Notes: a model not told the origin generated them from the letters alone. A DNA stretch of 64,000 bases from DATFVB01 sp963714035 (GCA_963714035.1 OY970224.1:124001-188000), one strand, 5' to 3'; shown: positions 35,436-46,354, counted from the stretch's first letter. Numbers and translations are program-made.

Positions 35436-36082
35436 AGCGCGTCGCGCTCGTCGGGCCCGGCGCCGCGAGGCTCCTTCCCGACCTGCGGGCCGGGGGCTTC
35501 GACCCGGAAGCCGTCTCCGCGCTCGACTTCGAGCCCGACCGCGCCGGCGCGTTCGACCTCTTCGTCCTCTCGCCGTTTCGCGAAGACGGGTTGCCGCTCT
35601 ACGACCGCTTCCGCGAGACGCTCGGGCGCCGCCGGGTGGCGATCGTGCTCCTCCTCGACCCCGAGGGGGACGAATTCCCGGAGTCGTTCCTCGCCGGGAT
35701 CAACGACGTGCTCTTCCCGTCGACGCCGACCGACGTGATGATCGAGAGCTTCCGGCGGCAGATCGCCGTGCCGACGCGCCGGGACGCCTCGACGCTCGCC
35801 CGCGTCCGCCATGCCGCGGCGGAGGAGACCGCCCACCTCGGCACGGCGCTGAACGTCTCGCGGACGGGCGTCCTCATCGAGGTGCAGCAGGAGTTTTCGG
35901 TCGGCGACGAGCTGGATCTCGAGTTCTTCCTGGCGGACGACCCGGTTCCGATCGCGTCGACCGCGACGGTCCGGCGCGCCGCTTTCGATGCGGAACGCCT
36001 GCGCCGCAATTACGGGTTATCGTTCTCGAAAATGGCCGAGGCCGACCGCGATCGTCTGCTGCGATTCTGCGAGGGACCATGA
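35432..36082 (+). CDS. PilZ-domain protein with receiver-like N-terminus
   Basis: The 216-residue protein has an N-terminal alpha/beta half (about 1-115) resembling a degenerate receiver domain and a C-terminal PilZ-like domain (about 125-210) with the N-V-S-R-T-G motif, the counterpart of D/N-x-S-x-x-G. The Arg-rich arm usually needed for cyclic-di-GMP is only partly present (R-R-D...R-V-R). It overlaps the dehydratase gene by 4 bases, an unusual link between acyl metabolism and a possible second-messenger effector. Confidence 0.7.
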   Translation: MKRVALVGPGAARLLPDLRAGGFDPEAVSALDFEPDRAGAFDLFVLSPFREDGLPLYDRFRETLGRRRVAIVLLLDPEGDEFPESFLAGINDVLFPSTPTDVMIESFRRQIAVPTRRDASTLARVRHAAAEETAHLGTALNVSRTGVLIEVQQEFSVGDELDLEFFLADDPVPIASTATVRRAAFDAERLRRNYGLSFSKMAEADRDRLLRFCEGP

Positions 36083-36336
36083 CCGAAAAGATCGTGTACA
36101 CCTGCACGTTCGAGCCTCCCCATCGGATCCGGCTGGAAGCCCGCGCCGCGACGCCGCGCGGGGTCACGCTGCGTCTCTCGGACGCCGATGATCCGGACAA
36201 GCCCGCCCGCGACGTGTTCGTCACGAACACGGAGCTCGGGATGGGCTACGACAACGTCTTCAAGGCCTGCTTTCTCTGCGTCGACCGCGGACGGAAAGAG
36301 AAGGCATTCGCCATACCGACTTCCGACCTCGAATAG
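36079..36336 (+). CDS. small protein of unknown function
   Basis: The 85-residue acidic-basic protein (M-T-E-K-I-V-Y-T-C-T-F-E-P-P-H) has predicted beta strands and three cysteines, two in C-F-L-C. It overlaps the PilZ gene as ATGA, so it is probably translated with it. I do not recognise a family. Confidence 0.65.
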   Translation: MTEKIVYTCTFEPPHRIRLEARAATPRGVTLRLSDADDPDKPARDVFVTNTELGMGYDNVFKACFLCVDRGRKEKAFAIPTSDLE

Positions 36337-36438
36337 AGGAGTCGGCCGGACCGGAGCCGGGACGGTTTGACGGCGCAAATCTTTCATCCCCAAGGGTAAA
36401 AACCCATCTCCGGGCGACGCCCTGGTACAGGATTTGCT

Positions 36439-36445
36439 TAACAAT
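36439..36445 (+). promoter_or_regulatory. -10 region of the CheY-like gene, near-leaderless
   Basis: TAACAAT, preceded by TGC as in extended -10 promoters, ends 9 nt before the ATG at 36454. The 117-base gap after the small-protein gene otherwise shows nothing distinctive. Confidence 0.4.
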
Positions 36446-36453
36446 TTCGCAGG

Positions 36454-36858
36454 ATGGAAGTCGCAGTGTCTGAGGAGTATCGGGGAAACGTGCGGCCCCG
36501 GCCCAAGACGATCCTCGTGATCGAGGACGATCCGGACTCGCGCGAGGTCTTCGCCGATCTTCTCCGGGGAGAAGGCCACCGCGTCGTCGCGGTCGGAAGC
36601 GGCGCTGCCGGAATCGCCTACCTGAGGGCGCAGGACCGACCCGCGGCCATTCTCCTCGACATGTTGATGCCCGAGATGGACGGATGGCAGTTTCGCCGCG
36701 CCCAGCAGGCCGATCCGGAGCTCGCGTCCATTCCGGTCGTCGTGGTTTCGGCGTTGAAGGCCGTGGAGCGAAGCGCGCTCCGGTTCGGAGCCGCCGCGTT
36801 CCTCGGCAAGCCGGTCGCTCCCGAGACGCTGATCGGCACCATCGCCCGAGTCATCTGA
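36454..36858 (+). CDS. single-domain response regulator (CheY-like)
   Basis: The 134-residue protein is one receiver domain: acidic pocket I-E-D-D near 24-27, the phosphorylation site L-L-D-M-L-M-P near 67-73, the Ser of V-V-S-A and the Lys of L-G-K-P. With no output domain it probably acts by protein contact. It lies end-to-end with the hybrid kinase of the kai operon, which may be its partner. Confidence 0.92.
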   Translation: MEVAVSEEYRGNVRPRPKTILVIEDDPDSREVFADLLRGEGHRVVAVGSGAAGIAYLRAQDRPAAILLDMLMPEMDGWQFRRAQQADPELASIPVVVVSALKAVERSALRFGAAAFLGKPVAPETLIGTIARVI

Positions 36859-36918
36859 AAAGAGGCCGGCGCGGCGTCGTGCCTTCGCCCGGCGCGCCCC
36901 GCCGGCGAGCGGCGGGGA

Positions 36919-38577
36919 TCAGTGCGTTTCGCGCAGGCCGAACTCCGCGAGGATTCGCCGAATTTCGTCGAAGCCGGCGGGCTTGACGACGTGACGGTCG
37001 AAAGCCGCCTTTTCGGAGAGGAAACGCTCGTCCTCCCGGCCGTATCCCGTCAGGGCCACGATCATCGCGCCCGGGGGAAGCATCGGACGCAGGCGGCCGG
37101 CGACCTCGAATCCGTCCATGTCCGGAAGGCCGAGGTCGAGCAGGACGACTTCGGGCCGGAGCTCGGAACACCGCGCGATCGCGGCGAGGCCGTCGGCCGC
37201 GGTCGATACCGAGTGCCCGTCGATCCGAAGGAGCGTCGCGAGCCCTTCGGCGAGATCCGCGTTGTCCTCGACGATGAGGATGCGGGCGGGATGCGCGGAC
37301 GACTCCCGGACGATTTTCGGCGGCGCGGCCGCGGGACGGCCCTCGCCGCTGAGAGGCAGCGTCACGGTGAAGGTCGCGCCGCGACCCTGGCCGGCGCTTT
37401 CGGCGGTGACCGTTCCCCCCTGCAGCTCGATGAGGCGCCGGACGAGGGTGAGCCCGATCCCGAGACCGGATTCAGGGGATTCGGAGACCCGTTCTCCCTG
37501 CTCGAACAGATCGAAGACCCGGCCGAGCATCGGTGAAGGTATTCCCTGGCCGTCGTCGCGGACGATCAGCGTCGACTCGCTCCCGCTCTTCGCGAGGCTG
37601 ACCCACGCGTGCCCGTCGGGGCGCGTGAACTTCAGCGCGTTCTGCAGGAGGTTCGAGACGACCTGGGCGAACCGCATCGGATCGATCTCCACGAGCACCG
37701 GCTCGCCGGAGATCGAAAGCGAAAGGGATCGCCCCTTCTCCTCGAAGCCCGGCACGTGCGGAGCGACGAGCCCGGGAACGAACGCCGCCAGATCGACGGT
37801 CTCCCTCCGGATCGTCATCTTCCCGGTCGCGATGCGCGAGACGTCCAGGAGGTCGTCGACGAGGCGGGCCATGTTGCCGACCTGGCGGACGATCACCTCG
37901 CTCGCCCAGCCGATTCTCTCCTCGGAGGGGCGGAGGTACTGGATGACCTCGGCCGCGCGATGCATGGCGGCGAGCGGGGTCCGCAGCTCGTGCGCGAGGG
38001 TGGCGAGGAACTCGTCTTTCCGGCGGTCCGCTTCCTTCCAGACCCGGGCTGCCGCGACGAGCTCGGCGGCCGCCTTCTGGTCGGTGAGATCGGTCACGAT
38101 CACGGAAAAGGCGGTGAGGTCCTCGCCGCCGAACACGCTCGCCGCGACCGAGGCGGAGAGGACGGCGCCGCCCGAAGCTTGAAAATCGATCTCTTCACGG
38201 CCCCCCGGGCCCGTGAAGAGCGCGTCGAACGCGGCCGTGGACTCCCGGGCGACCCACTCGCGGAGCGGCGTGCCGCGGAGCCGTTCCGCGGGGATCTCGA
38301 GGAGCTCGCCCAGACGGCGGTTCGCGTACAGGATCGTTCCGTTCGGCGAGAGCGTCGCCGCGCCTTCCTTCATGTCGTCGACGATCCGGCGGTAAGGAGG
38401 GTCGGCGGGATGGATCGTGTAGATCCCTTCGCCGCCGCGTCCCTTCATGACGAAGGCGTCGACTTCGCCGTCCCGGATCGCGGCGAGAGTCGATTCGGGC
38501 TCTTCGAGGCGCCGGCGAAGCTCCTCGATCTCGGCGATCAGCGCGCGCTCGCGCGCGGAAGCGGTCCCTTCGTTCAC
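36919..38577 (-). CDS. PAS-containing hybrid histidine kinase in the kai operon
   Basis: The 552-residue protein has an N-terminal coiled coil (8-36), a PAS domain (about 60-170), a HisKA domain with the phospho-acceptor His 196 (L-A-H-E-L-R-T-P), an ATPase domain (N box Q-N-A-L-K-F-T, G box D-D-G-Q-G-I) and a C-terminal receiver (about 430-550, L-L-D-L-G-L-P-D-M-D-G). It is soluble. The GTG start overlaps the kaiB stop, so it is translated with KaiC and KaiB and could play the output role of SasA, although SasA's own KaiB-like domain is absent. Confidence 0.9.
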   Translation of the reverse strand: MNEGTASARERALIAEIEELRRRLEEPESTLAAIRDGEVDAFVMKGRGGEGIYTIHPADPPYRRIVDDMKEGAATLSPNGTILYANRRLGELLEIPAERLRGTPLREWVARESTAAFDALFTGPGGREEIDFQASGGAVLSASVAASVFGGEDLTAFSVIVTDLTDQKAAAELVAAARVWKEADRRKDEFLATLAHELRTPLAAMHRAAEVIQYLRPSEERIGWASEVIVRQVGNMARLVDDLLDVSRIATGKMTIRRETVDLAAFVPGLVAPHVPGFEEKGRSLSLSISGEPVLVEIDPMRFAQVVSNLLQNALKFTRPDGHAWVSLAKSGSESTLIVRDDGQGIPSPMLGRVFDLFEQGERVSESPESGLGIGLTLVRRLIELQGGTVTAESAGQGRGATFTVTLPLSGEGRPAAAPPKIVRESSAHPARILIVEDNADLAEGLATLLRIDGHSVSTAADGLAAIARCSELRPEVVLLDLGLPDMDGFEVAGRLRPMLPPGAMIVALTGYGREDERFLSEKAAFDRHVVKPAGFDEIRRILAEFGLRETH

Positions 38578-38924
38578 GACGTCGTTCCTTCCGCGGCCGC
38601 GCCACGCCAGTCGAGCCCGACGAGCACGCGCTGCGTGTTCGAGAGATCGCCGATGATCTTCCGGATCGGGGCGGGGAGGTCGCGGACGAGCGTCGGGATT
38701 GCGAGGATCTGATCGCGCCGGGCGAGGTGCGGCTTCTCGACGAGGTCGATCACTTCGATCGTGCATTCGATCGGAAGGTGCTCGGCGCAGATCTTCCGGA
38801 GGTTCGACAGCGCCGCCATGGACCGGGGCGTCTGACCGGCGACGTAGAGACGGAGGTTCCAGGACTCGGCGCTCCGGGATTTATCCGGTCCTCCGGCGCG
38901 GCTCGCCGTTCCCCTTCCTTTCAT
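38574..38924 (-). CDS. kaiB: KaiB-like circadian clock protein
   Basis: The 116-residue protein has a roughly 22-residue basic extension and then a full KaiB domain (L-R-L-Y-V-A-G-Q-T, L-I-x-x-I-D-L-V-E-K-P, A-I-P-T-L-V, G-D-L-S). In cyanobacteria KaiB binds KaiC in a rare fold state and drives dephosphorylation. It is coupled to kaiC (ATGA) and to the hybrid kinase (GTGA). kaiA is not present, as expected outside cyanobacteria. Confidence 0.92.
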   Translation of the reverse strand: MKGRGTASRAGGPDKSRSAESWNLRLYVAGQTPRSMAALSNLRKICAEHLPIECTIEVIDLVEKPHLARRDQILAIPTLVRDLPAPIRKIIGDLSNTQRVLVGLDWRGAAAEGTTS

Positions 38925-40648
38925 CGCGCCCGTCTCCGGGCCGCTCGTCTCTTCGGAGTCGCTGCGGCGCCGCGGCTCTGCGCCATGTCCGACCGGCTCG
39001 CCGCGAAGCGCCGGTCTTTCGCCTCGTCCTCCTCGATCAGGACGCCCGAATCGCGGAGCTCGCGCTCGAAGGCCTTTCGCTTCGCGTCGATTTCGGCTTC
39101 GAGCTCTCCGCGCCGCCGGGACAGTTCCCGCCGGCTCCGGTCGAGCTCCTTCTCCCTCGTTTCCGCCGCCACCTTCTCGCGCAGCTCCTCCGCGACGCGG
39201 GCCGATCCCGTGAGCATTCCTTCCGGCCCGAGATAAACGTCCGTGAGGCGGATTCCCCGGCTCGTGAGCTGGAACTCGCGGATCTGGTTCGAATGCGCCA
39301 TGCCCCGCGACTTCAGCACGTAGATTCCCCGGTTGCGCTCGCCGCTCGACTCGATGTCGCGCACGAGGACCCACGTGTCGACGACCGACGAGACGCCGAT
39401 GTCCGTGTGTTCGAGGGCCTGGCCTCCCTCCGTCAGGTTCGTCATGACGATGGTCGCGCCCTGCGACTTGAAGAAGTCGATCAGGCGCACGAGCATCCCG
39501 GCGGCCGCGCTCTCGTTGCCGGCCGACGCGAGGTTGCTGATCGGATCGAGGATCACGAGCCGGGGCCGGAACTCCCGGAAGGCGGCGTGCATCCGCGTGA
39601 GATGGCCTTCGAGGCCGAGGAGCGTCGGCCGCGCCGCGTCGAACCGGAGCAGGCCCTCGCGGACGCGGCGTTCGAGGCGGAGCCCGACGGATCGCATGTT
39701 CCGGAGGATCTGGGCGCTCGATTCCTCGAACGAAAAGTAGAGGCAGCGTTCTCCGCGCGCCGCGGACGCATCCGCGATCTGCGCCGCGAGCGTCGATTTG
39801 CCGCCTCCCGCCGTTCCGGAGATCAGTGTCGTCGAGCCCCGGTACAGTCCGCCGCCGAGCATCCGGTCGAATTCCGGGACTCCGGTCGAGATCTTCTCGT
39901 TCGACACCGCGTAGTCGAGGGATGCGGACGTGATCGGGAGCACCTCGAATCCGTGGGCGTCGATCAGGAACGGATACTCGTTGGTCCCGTGGCTCGTGCC
40001 GCGATACTTCACGATCCGGAGACGGCGGGTGGCGATCTCGTTCGTGACGCGGTGATCGAGGAGGATCACGCAGTCGGAGACGTATTCCTCGAGGCCCTGC
40101 CGCGTGAGGGCGCCGTTCCCCCGCTCCGCCGTGATGACCGCCGTCACGCCGCGATCCTTGAGCCATCGGAACAGCCGCCGGAGCTCGGCCCGGACGACGG
40201 CCTCGTTCGAGAACGACGAGAAGAGCGCTTCGAGCGTGTCGAGCACGACCCGCTTCGCCTTCACCGTGTCGATCGCGTTGCCCAGGCGCAGGAACAGCCC
40301 CTCGAGATCGTACTCTCCCGTTTCCTCGATCTCGCTCCGCTCGATCGTCACGCCGTCGATGAGGAGCTTCCGGCGCGCGACGAGCGAATCCACGTCGAAG
40401 CCGAGAGACCGCACGTTCTCCGCGAGCTCCCCGGGCGACTCCTCGAACGCGAGAAAGACTCCGGGCTCGCCGAATTGCGTCGCGCCGCGGACGAGGAACT
40501 CCATGGCGAAGAGGGTCTTTCCGCACCCGGCGGAACCGCAGACGAGCGTGGGCCGGCCGCGAGGCAGCCCGCCGCCCGTGATCTCGTCGAGACCGACGAT
40601 GCCGGTCGGGGTCTTGGGCAACTGCGGCGATGGTCGGGAAGGGCTCAT
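38921..40648 (-). CDS. kaiC: KaiC-like double-domain ATPase
   Basis: The 575-residue protein has two RecA-like domains. CI has Walker A G-S-A-G-C-G-K-T at 38-45 and catalytic Glu 69/70. CII has G-T-A-G-G-G-K-S at 278-285 and Glu 308/309. The phosphosite pair is Ser 420-Ser 421 (D-I-G-V-S-S-V-V-D-T), where Synechococcus KaiC has Ser-Thr. The last 95 residues are a charged coiled coil and basic tail in place of the cyanobacterial A-loop. CII catalytic residues are intact, so autokinase activity is plausible. It heads the kaiC-kaiB-kinase operon. Confidence 0.92.
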   Translation of the reverse strand: MSPSRPSPQLPKTPTGIVGLDEITGGGLPRGRPTLVCGSAGCGKTLFAMEFLVRGATQFGEPGVFLAFEESPGELAENVRSLGFDVDSLVARRKLLIDGVTIERSEIEETGEYDLEGLFLRLGNAIDTVKAKRVVLDTLEALFSSFSNEAVVRAELRRLFRWLKDRGVTAVITAERGNGALTRQGLEEYVSDCVILLDHRVTNEIATRRLRIVKYRGTSHGTNEYPFLIDAHGFEVLPITSASLDYAVSNEKISTGVPEFDRMLGGGLYRGSTTLISGTAGGGKSTLAAQIADASAARGERCLYFSFEESSAQILRNMRSVGLRLERRVREGLLRFDAARPTLLGLEGHLTRMHAAFREFRPRLVILDPISNLASAGNESAAAGMLVRLIDFFKSQGATIVMTNLTEGGQALEHTDIGVSSVVDTWVLVRDIESSGERNRGIYVLKSRGMAHSNQIREFQLTSRGIRLTDVYLGPEGMLTGSARVAEELREKVAAETREKELDRSRRELSRRRGELEAEIDAKRKAFERELRDSGVLIEEDEAKDRRFAASRSDMAQSRGAAATPKRRAARRRAR

Positions 40649-40758
40649 GATCCCCAGATCGATATCATGGCCGCGCCTCCCCGCGAAAGCAACGCCGGGA
40701 GCTCGCGGGTGACGCGCGCGGAGAGGACGCGGCGCGGCCGAGCGGGAGCGGGATCGGT

Positions 40759-40844
40759 TGGTGCGAAAGGGGGGACTTGAACCCCCACGGTTGTTCACCA
40801 CAGGCTTCTGAGACCTGCGCGTCTGCCAGTTCCGCCACTTTCGC
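40759..40844 (-). tRNA. tRNA-Leu (CAG)
   Basis: On the minus strand an 86-nt gene starts GCGAAAG and ends CTTTCGC-A-CCA, so the CCA is encoded. The anticodon loop CTCAGAA gives anticodon CAG, reading CUG. The long variable arm is typical of leucine tRNA, and the T-loop GTTCAAGTC is normal. Confidence 0.96.
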
Positions 40845-40853
40845 GGGAGGCCG

Positions 40854-40859
40854 ATTCTA
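40854..40859 (-). promoter_or_regulatory. -10 element of tRNA-Leu
   Basis: TAGAAT on the minus strand ends 10 nt before the mature 5' end of the tRNA. It lies back to back with the rnr -10 element. Confidence 0.5.
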
Positions 40860-40888
40860 CCAGCAAAGAGGGACTTCGGAGCACGGGG

Positions 40889-40894
40889 TACACT
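40889..40894 (+). promoter_or_regulatory. -10 element of rnr, leaderless type
   Basis: TACACT ends 8 nt before the rnr ATG. Confidence 0.5.
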
Positions 40895-40901
40895 CCGCCC
40901 G

Positions 40902-43210
40902 ATGGTGCCGACCGACTCGCAAATTCTCGAAAAGCTGCGGCTGAAGGGGAGCCGGATCCTTTCCTTCGCGCAGCTCGCCGGAGCGCTCTCGATCCCCGGG
41001 GAGCAGGAGGAATCGTTCCGGGCGAGGCTCGACTCGCTGGAGCGGCAGGGGAAGATCGCCCGGGTCCGCGGCGAGAAGTACTCGGCGATCGAGCACACCG
41101 GGTTCGTCGCGGGGAAGATCTCGATTCGCGCGGAGGGATTCGGCTTCGTCCTCTCGCCGGAGCTCCACGGCGAAGACCTCTACGTCCCGCGCCGGGGGCT
41201 CGGCGGCGCCCTCGACGGCGATCTCGTCCTCGCCCGGGAAGAGGAGCGCAAGCCCGCGAAGGGCCGCGGCGCGCGCCGGATGGACGACCGGACGTCCGGC
41301 ACGGTCGTGAAGATCCTCGAGCGCGCCCGCGACCGGATCGTGGGACAGTACGACGCCGGCGAGGGGCGCTCGGTCGTCCGTCCCTACAACCCGCGCATGG
41401 CCACCGAGGTCCGGGTCCCGAAGGACGCGGCGGGCGACGCGGTCGATTCCGAGATCGTCGTCGCGAAGTTCACGTCGTATCCGGACGACCGCCGCATCGC
41501 GCGCGGCGAGATCGTCGAGCGGCTCGGGTTCCTGGGGGAGCCCGGCGTCGACGTGGAGATCGTCATCCGCTCGCACGACCTGCCGAGCCGGTTCCCGAAC
41601 GAGGTGGAGGCGGAGGCCAACGCGTTTCCGGAGTCGATCGACCCGGCGGGGATCGCGGGCCGCCACGATTTCCGGCACCACACGATCGTGACGATCGACG
41701 GCGAGACGGCCCGCGACTTCGACGACGCGGTCGAGGTCGAGAAGACCGCCGACGGCTACCGGCTCGGCGTCCACATCGCCGACGTGTCGCACTACGTCGG
41801 GGAGGGCACGCGACTCGACGCGGAGGCGCGGTGGCGCGGGACGTCCGTCTATTTTCCGGGGCGCGTCGTCCCGATGCTTCCGGAGAGGCTCTCCAACGGC
41901 CTCTGCTCGCTGAATCCCCGGGTCGACCGCTTCACGCTCTCCGCGGGGATCGACTTCGACGCGACGGGTCGGGTCAAGAACGCCGTCTTCACGAAGGGTG
42001 TGATCTGCAGCGCCGCCCGGATGACCTACACCGAGGTCGCGCGCCTCCTCGAGCGCCCGACGCCGGAAGACGAGCGCCACTATGGCGGCCTCGTGAAGGG
42101 TTTCCGGACGATGCGCGACCTCGCGGCGCTCCTCCGGAAACGGCGCGACGCCCGCGGCTCGATCGACTTCGATCTGCCTTCGGCCGCGGTCATGCTGGAC
42201 GACGACGGGTACGTCGTGAACATCCGCCCGGAGTCGCGCAACGTCGCGCACACGATCATCGAGGAATTCATGCTCGCGGCGAACGAGGCCGTCGCGAAGC
42301 ATCTGTTCTTCGCGAAGGAGCCGGCGATCTACCGGGTCCACGACCGGCCGGACCCGGACAAGCTCGCCGCCCTGCGCGAAACGCTCGAGACGTTCGACTA
42401 CGAGCTGAAGGGCAACCTCGAGGAGCTGCCTCCCTCCGCGTTCCAGGGGCTCCTCCGCCAGATCGAAGGAAAGCCCGAGGAGCGCTTTCTGACCGATCTG
42501 CTGCTGCGCTCGCAGCGGAAGGCGGTCTATTCCGCCGAGTGCCGCGGCCACTACGCGCTCGCGGCGCAGTATTACTGCCATTTCACGTCGCCGATCCGCC
42601 GCTATCCCGATCTGATCGTCCATCGGGCGCTGTCGCGGCTCCTCGCGGCGCGCCGTCCGTTCCCGTCCGACGACTTCGAGGCGCGGAACAACTCGTACGA
42701 GGAGCTCGGGCGCGAGTCCTCGGAGCGGGAGCGGCGGGCGGAGACGGCGGAAAGGGAGTCGCTCCTCTGGAAGAAGATCGTGTTCCTCCGCGACAAGATC
42801 GGGCGGACGTTCGACGCCTACGTCTCCGGTGTGGCGGCCTTCGGCCTCTTCGTCACGCTCTCGGACTATCTCGTCGAGGGGCTCGTTTCGGTGTCGACAC
42901 TCACCGACGATTTCTACGTCTACGACGAGAAGGGCCACCGCCTCCGCGGAAGGTCGAGCGGGAAGATCTACCGCCTCGGCGATCCGATCCAGGTGAAGCT
43001 CGTGGCGATCGACGAAGTGCAGCGGCGCGTCGATTTCCGGCCGGTCGCGTCGGAGAGCCGCGCGAAGGACGCCTCGGAGAGCCGCGCGAAGGACGCGTCG
43101 GAAAGACGCGCACCGGACGCCTCGGAGAGACGCGCAGAGGATGGCTCGGCGGGCCGCGCGAAGGACGCGCCGACGGAGCCGCCGCGGACCCCTCGTCCGA
43201 AGGGACGCCC

Positions 43211-43214
<4 letters not shown>
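40902..43214 (+). CDS. rnr: ribonuclease R
   Basis: The 770-residue exoribonuclease has a winged-helix N-terminus, cold-shock domains (G-F-G-F-V near 85), the RNB catalytic domain with T-I-D-G-E-T-A-R-D-F-D-D-A-V near 265-278 and the second motif H-Y-A-L-A-A-Q-Y-Y-C-H-F-T-S-P-I-R-R-Y, then an S1 domain (about 630-710). It degrades structured RNA 3' to 5'. The C-terminal tail (from about 716) is five 8-residue repeats of the S-E-S-R-A-K-D-A type encoded by a 24-bp minisatellite. The stop overlaps the der start as GTGA. Confidence 0.95.
43050..43169 (+). repeat. 24-bp minisatellite, five units, in the rnr 3' end
   Basis: Units begin at 43050, 43074, 43098, 43122 and 43146, each starting tcgg and encoding S-E/A-x-R-A-x-D-A/G. 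The unit resembles the minisatellite at the end of the next gene, der. Confidence 0.95.
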
Positions 43215-44881
<1,667 letters not shown>

Positions 44882-44889
44882 AATAGCGC

Positions 44890-45309
44890 ATGCCCGATCC
44901 CGCTCCCCGGAAGGATTCCTGGAAAACGGCCGAAGTCTGCAAGACGGCCGACGTCGCGCCCTACGTCCTCAAATACTGGTTGACGGAATTTCCGGTCCTC
45001 TCCGTGGACAAGGACAAGGGTCCGAACCGCCTCTTCACCGCGCGCGAGGTCGCGATCATCGCCCGCATCCGCCAGCTCCTCTACGACGAGGGATTCACGA
45101 TCGCGGGCGCGAAGAAGAAGATCGACGCCGAGATCTCCGCAGGGAGCTTCGACGGCTCGCCGAAGAAGGCCGCGCCGGCGCCCGTTCCCGCCGCGGTTTC
45201 CCCCGCGGCTCATCGGCCCGCGCCCGTCCCCGCCGCTCCTCCCGCCCCCTCCGTCGATCCGAAGAAGATCGCGAAGGAGCTGCGGGAGATCCTGAAGATG
45301 ATCAAGTAG
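44890..45309 (+). CDS. MerR-family HTH transcriptional regulator
   Basis: The 139-residue protein has a MerR winged helix-turn-helix in residues 10-78 (W-K-T-A-E-V-C-K-T-A-D-V-A, then R-L-F-T-A-R-E-V, and E-G-F-T-I-A-G-A-K-K-K-I). A Pro/Ala-rich linker and a short helical C-terminus with K-I-A-K-E-L-R-E-I-L-K-M-I-K end it. There is no metal-binding Cys. Similar orphan MerR proteins are common near DNA or RNA maintenance genes. Confidence 0.85.
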   Translation: MPDPAPRKDSWKTAEVCKTADVAPYVLKYWLTEFPVLSVDKDKGPNRLFTAREVAIIARIRQLLYDEGFTIAGAKKKIDAEISAGSFDGSPKKAAPAPVPAAVSPAAHRPAPVPAAPPAPSVDPKKIAKELREILKMIK

Positions 45310-45315
45310 GGCGAC

Positions 45316-45714
45316 ATGGCTGAAGCGCCGTCGTCTCCGGCGGGGTTTCGCCGGTTTCCGATCCGTTTCGACCGCTGGTTTGCGGTCCTCTCGGCGGCCC
45401 TCCTGCTTCCGCCCTCGCGCTCCTACGTGGATGTGGGGAAGGGCGAAATCGTCGCGCGCATGGGATGGGCGTTCGACGCGAGGTTTCCCCGTTCGGCGGT
45501 CGTCGGCGCCCGGCTTCTCGGCCGGCGGGTCATCAGTCGCGGCGTTCACGGATTTTTCGGCCGGTGGCTCGTCAACGGATCGGGCGACGGCATCGTCTCG
45601 ATCGACGTCGCGCCGCCGCAGCGAGCCCGCTTGCTCGTCTTTCCGCTCGCCTTGAGACGCCTGCTCGTGAGCGTCGACGATCCGGCCGCGTTCATCGCGG
45701 CGGTGAGAGGCTGA
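45316..45714 (+). CDS. conserved-looking hypothetical protein
   Basis: The 132-residue protein starts 6 bases after the MerR stop. It has a hydrophobic stretch at 18-35, then a beta-rich part (S-Y-V-D-V-G-K-G-E-I-V-A-R-M-G-W) that could be a PH-like fold. I do not recognise a family with confidence. Confidence 0.6.
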   Translation: MAEAPSSPAGFRRFPIRFDRWFAVLSAALLLPPSRSYVDVGKGEIVARMGWAFDARFPRSAVVGARLLGRRVISRGVHGFFGRWLVNGSGDGIVSIDVAPPQRARLLVFPLALRRLLVSVDDPAAFIAAVRG

Positions 45715-45762
45715 GAGAGCCTCACGTCCGGCCTTCCGCGCGCAACACTACATGAAATCGGA

Positions 45763-45778
45763 AGCGCCGCCCGGCGCT
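45763..45778. terminator. hairpin between convergent genes
   Basis: A 6-bp GC stem (agcgcc/ggcgct, 4-nt loop) lies between the convergent stops at 45714 and 45786. There is no T-tract, so termination efficiency is uncertain. Confidence 0.35.
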
Positions 45779-45785
45779 GCTCGCC

Positions 45786-46283
45786 CTACCCGCGAGTCCC
45801 GACGATGAGACGCTGAAGCGCCCTCTTTCGCGGCAGGACGAACCACAACGTCATGAAGATCCCGAACAGGATCACCGCCGGGATCGCGACGAGGACGCTC
45901 CCGAGCACGACGCGGGAAACGATGTAGAACTCGATCGAGATCCCGATGGCGAGCGGGAACATGCTCCAGAGGAGGAGACGCGTCGACAGGCGGATGAGCG
46001 TGTCGGAAACGTCCCGCGGCCCCGTCTGACGATGGAATGCGGCGGGCGTCATGATGAGCGCGATCGCGATCGCGACCAGGCCCACGGAAATCAGGTGCAG
46101 GCGCTGTTCGAGCACCGGGAGCTTCCGGGCGAATCCGTCGTTGAAGACCGCGATCAACTGGAAACCGAACAGAGTCTGGATGCCCGGGAGCACCATCCGG
46201 CACTCCTCGATCAGGTACTCGACCGCGCGATGCAGCGGCAGCGTTTCTGTCTCGGCGGACCGGACCTGCGGATGCGCGGGCAT
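45786..46283 (-). CDS. DUF6328-like membrane protein
   Basis: The 165-residue protein has four predicted membrane helices and the segment E-Y-L-I-E-E-C-R-M-V-L-P-G-I-Q-T-L-F-G-F-Q near residue 22-42, as in DUF6328 proteins of unknown function. I use the ATG at 46283, which has GGAGGG directly upstream, rather than the one at 46367. Confidence 0.78.
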   Translation of the reverse strand: MPAHPQVRSAETETLPLHRAVEYLIEECRMVLPGIQTLFGFQLIAVFNDGFARKLPVLEQRLHLISVGLVAIAIALIMTPAAFHRQTGPRDVSDTLIRLSTRLLLWSMFPLAIGISIEFYIVSRVVLGSVLVAIPAVILFGIFMTLWFVLPRKRALQRLIVGTRG

Positions 46284-46354
46284 GCTCCCTCCTTCTCCGC
46301 GGGGAGGGCAATAAACGGGCCAGCTCGGTGAATCCGCGCACGCGGACGCGAACG

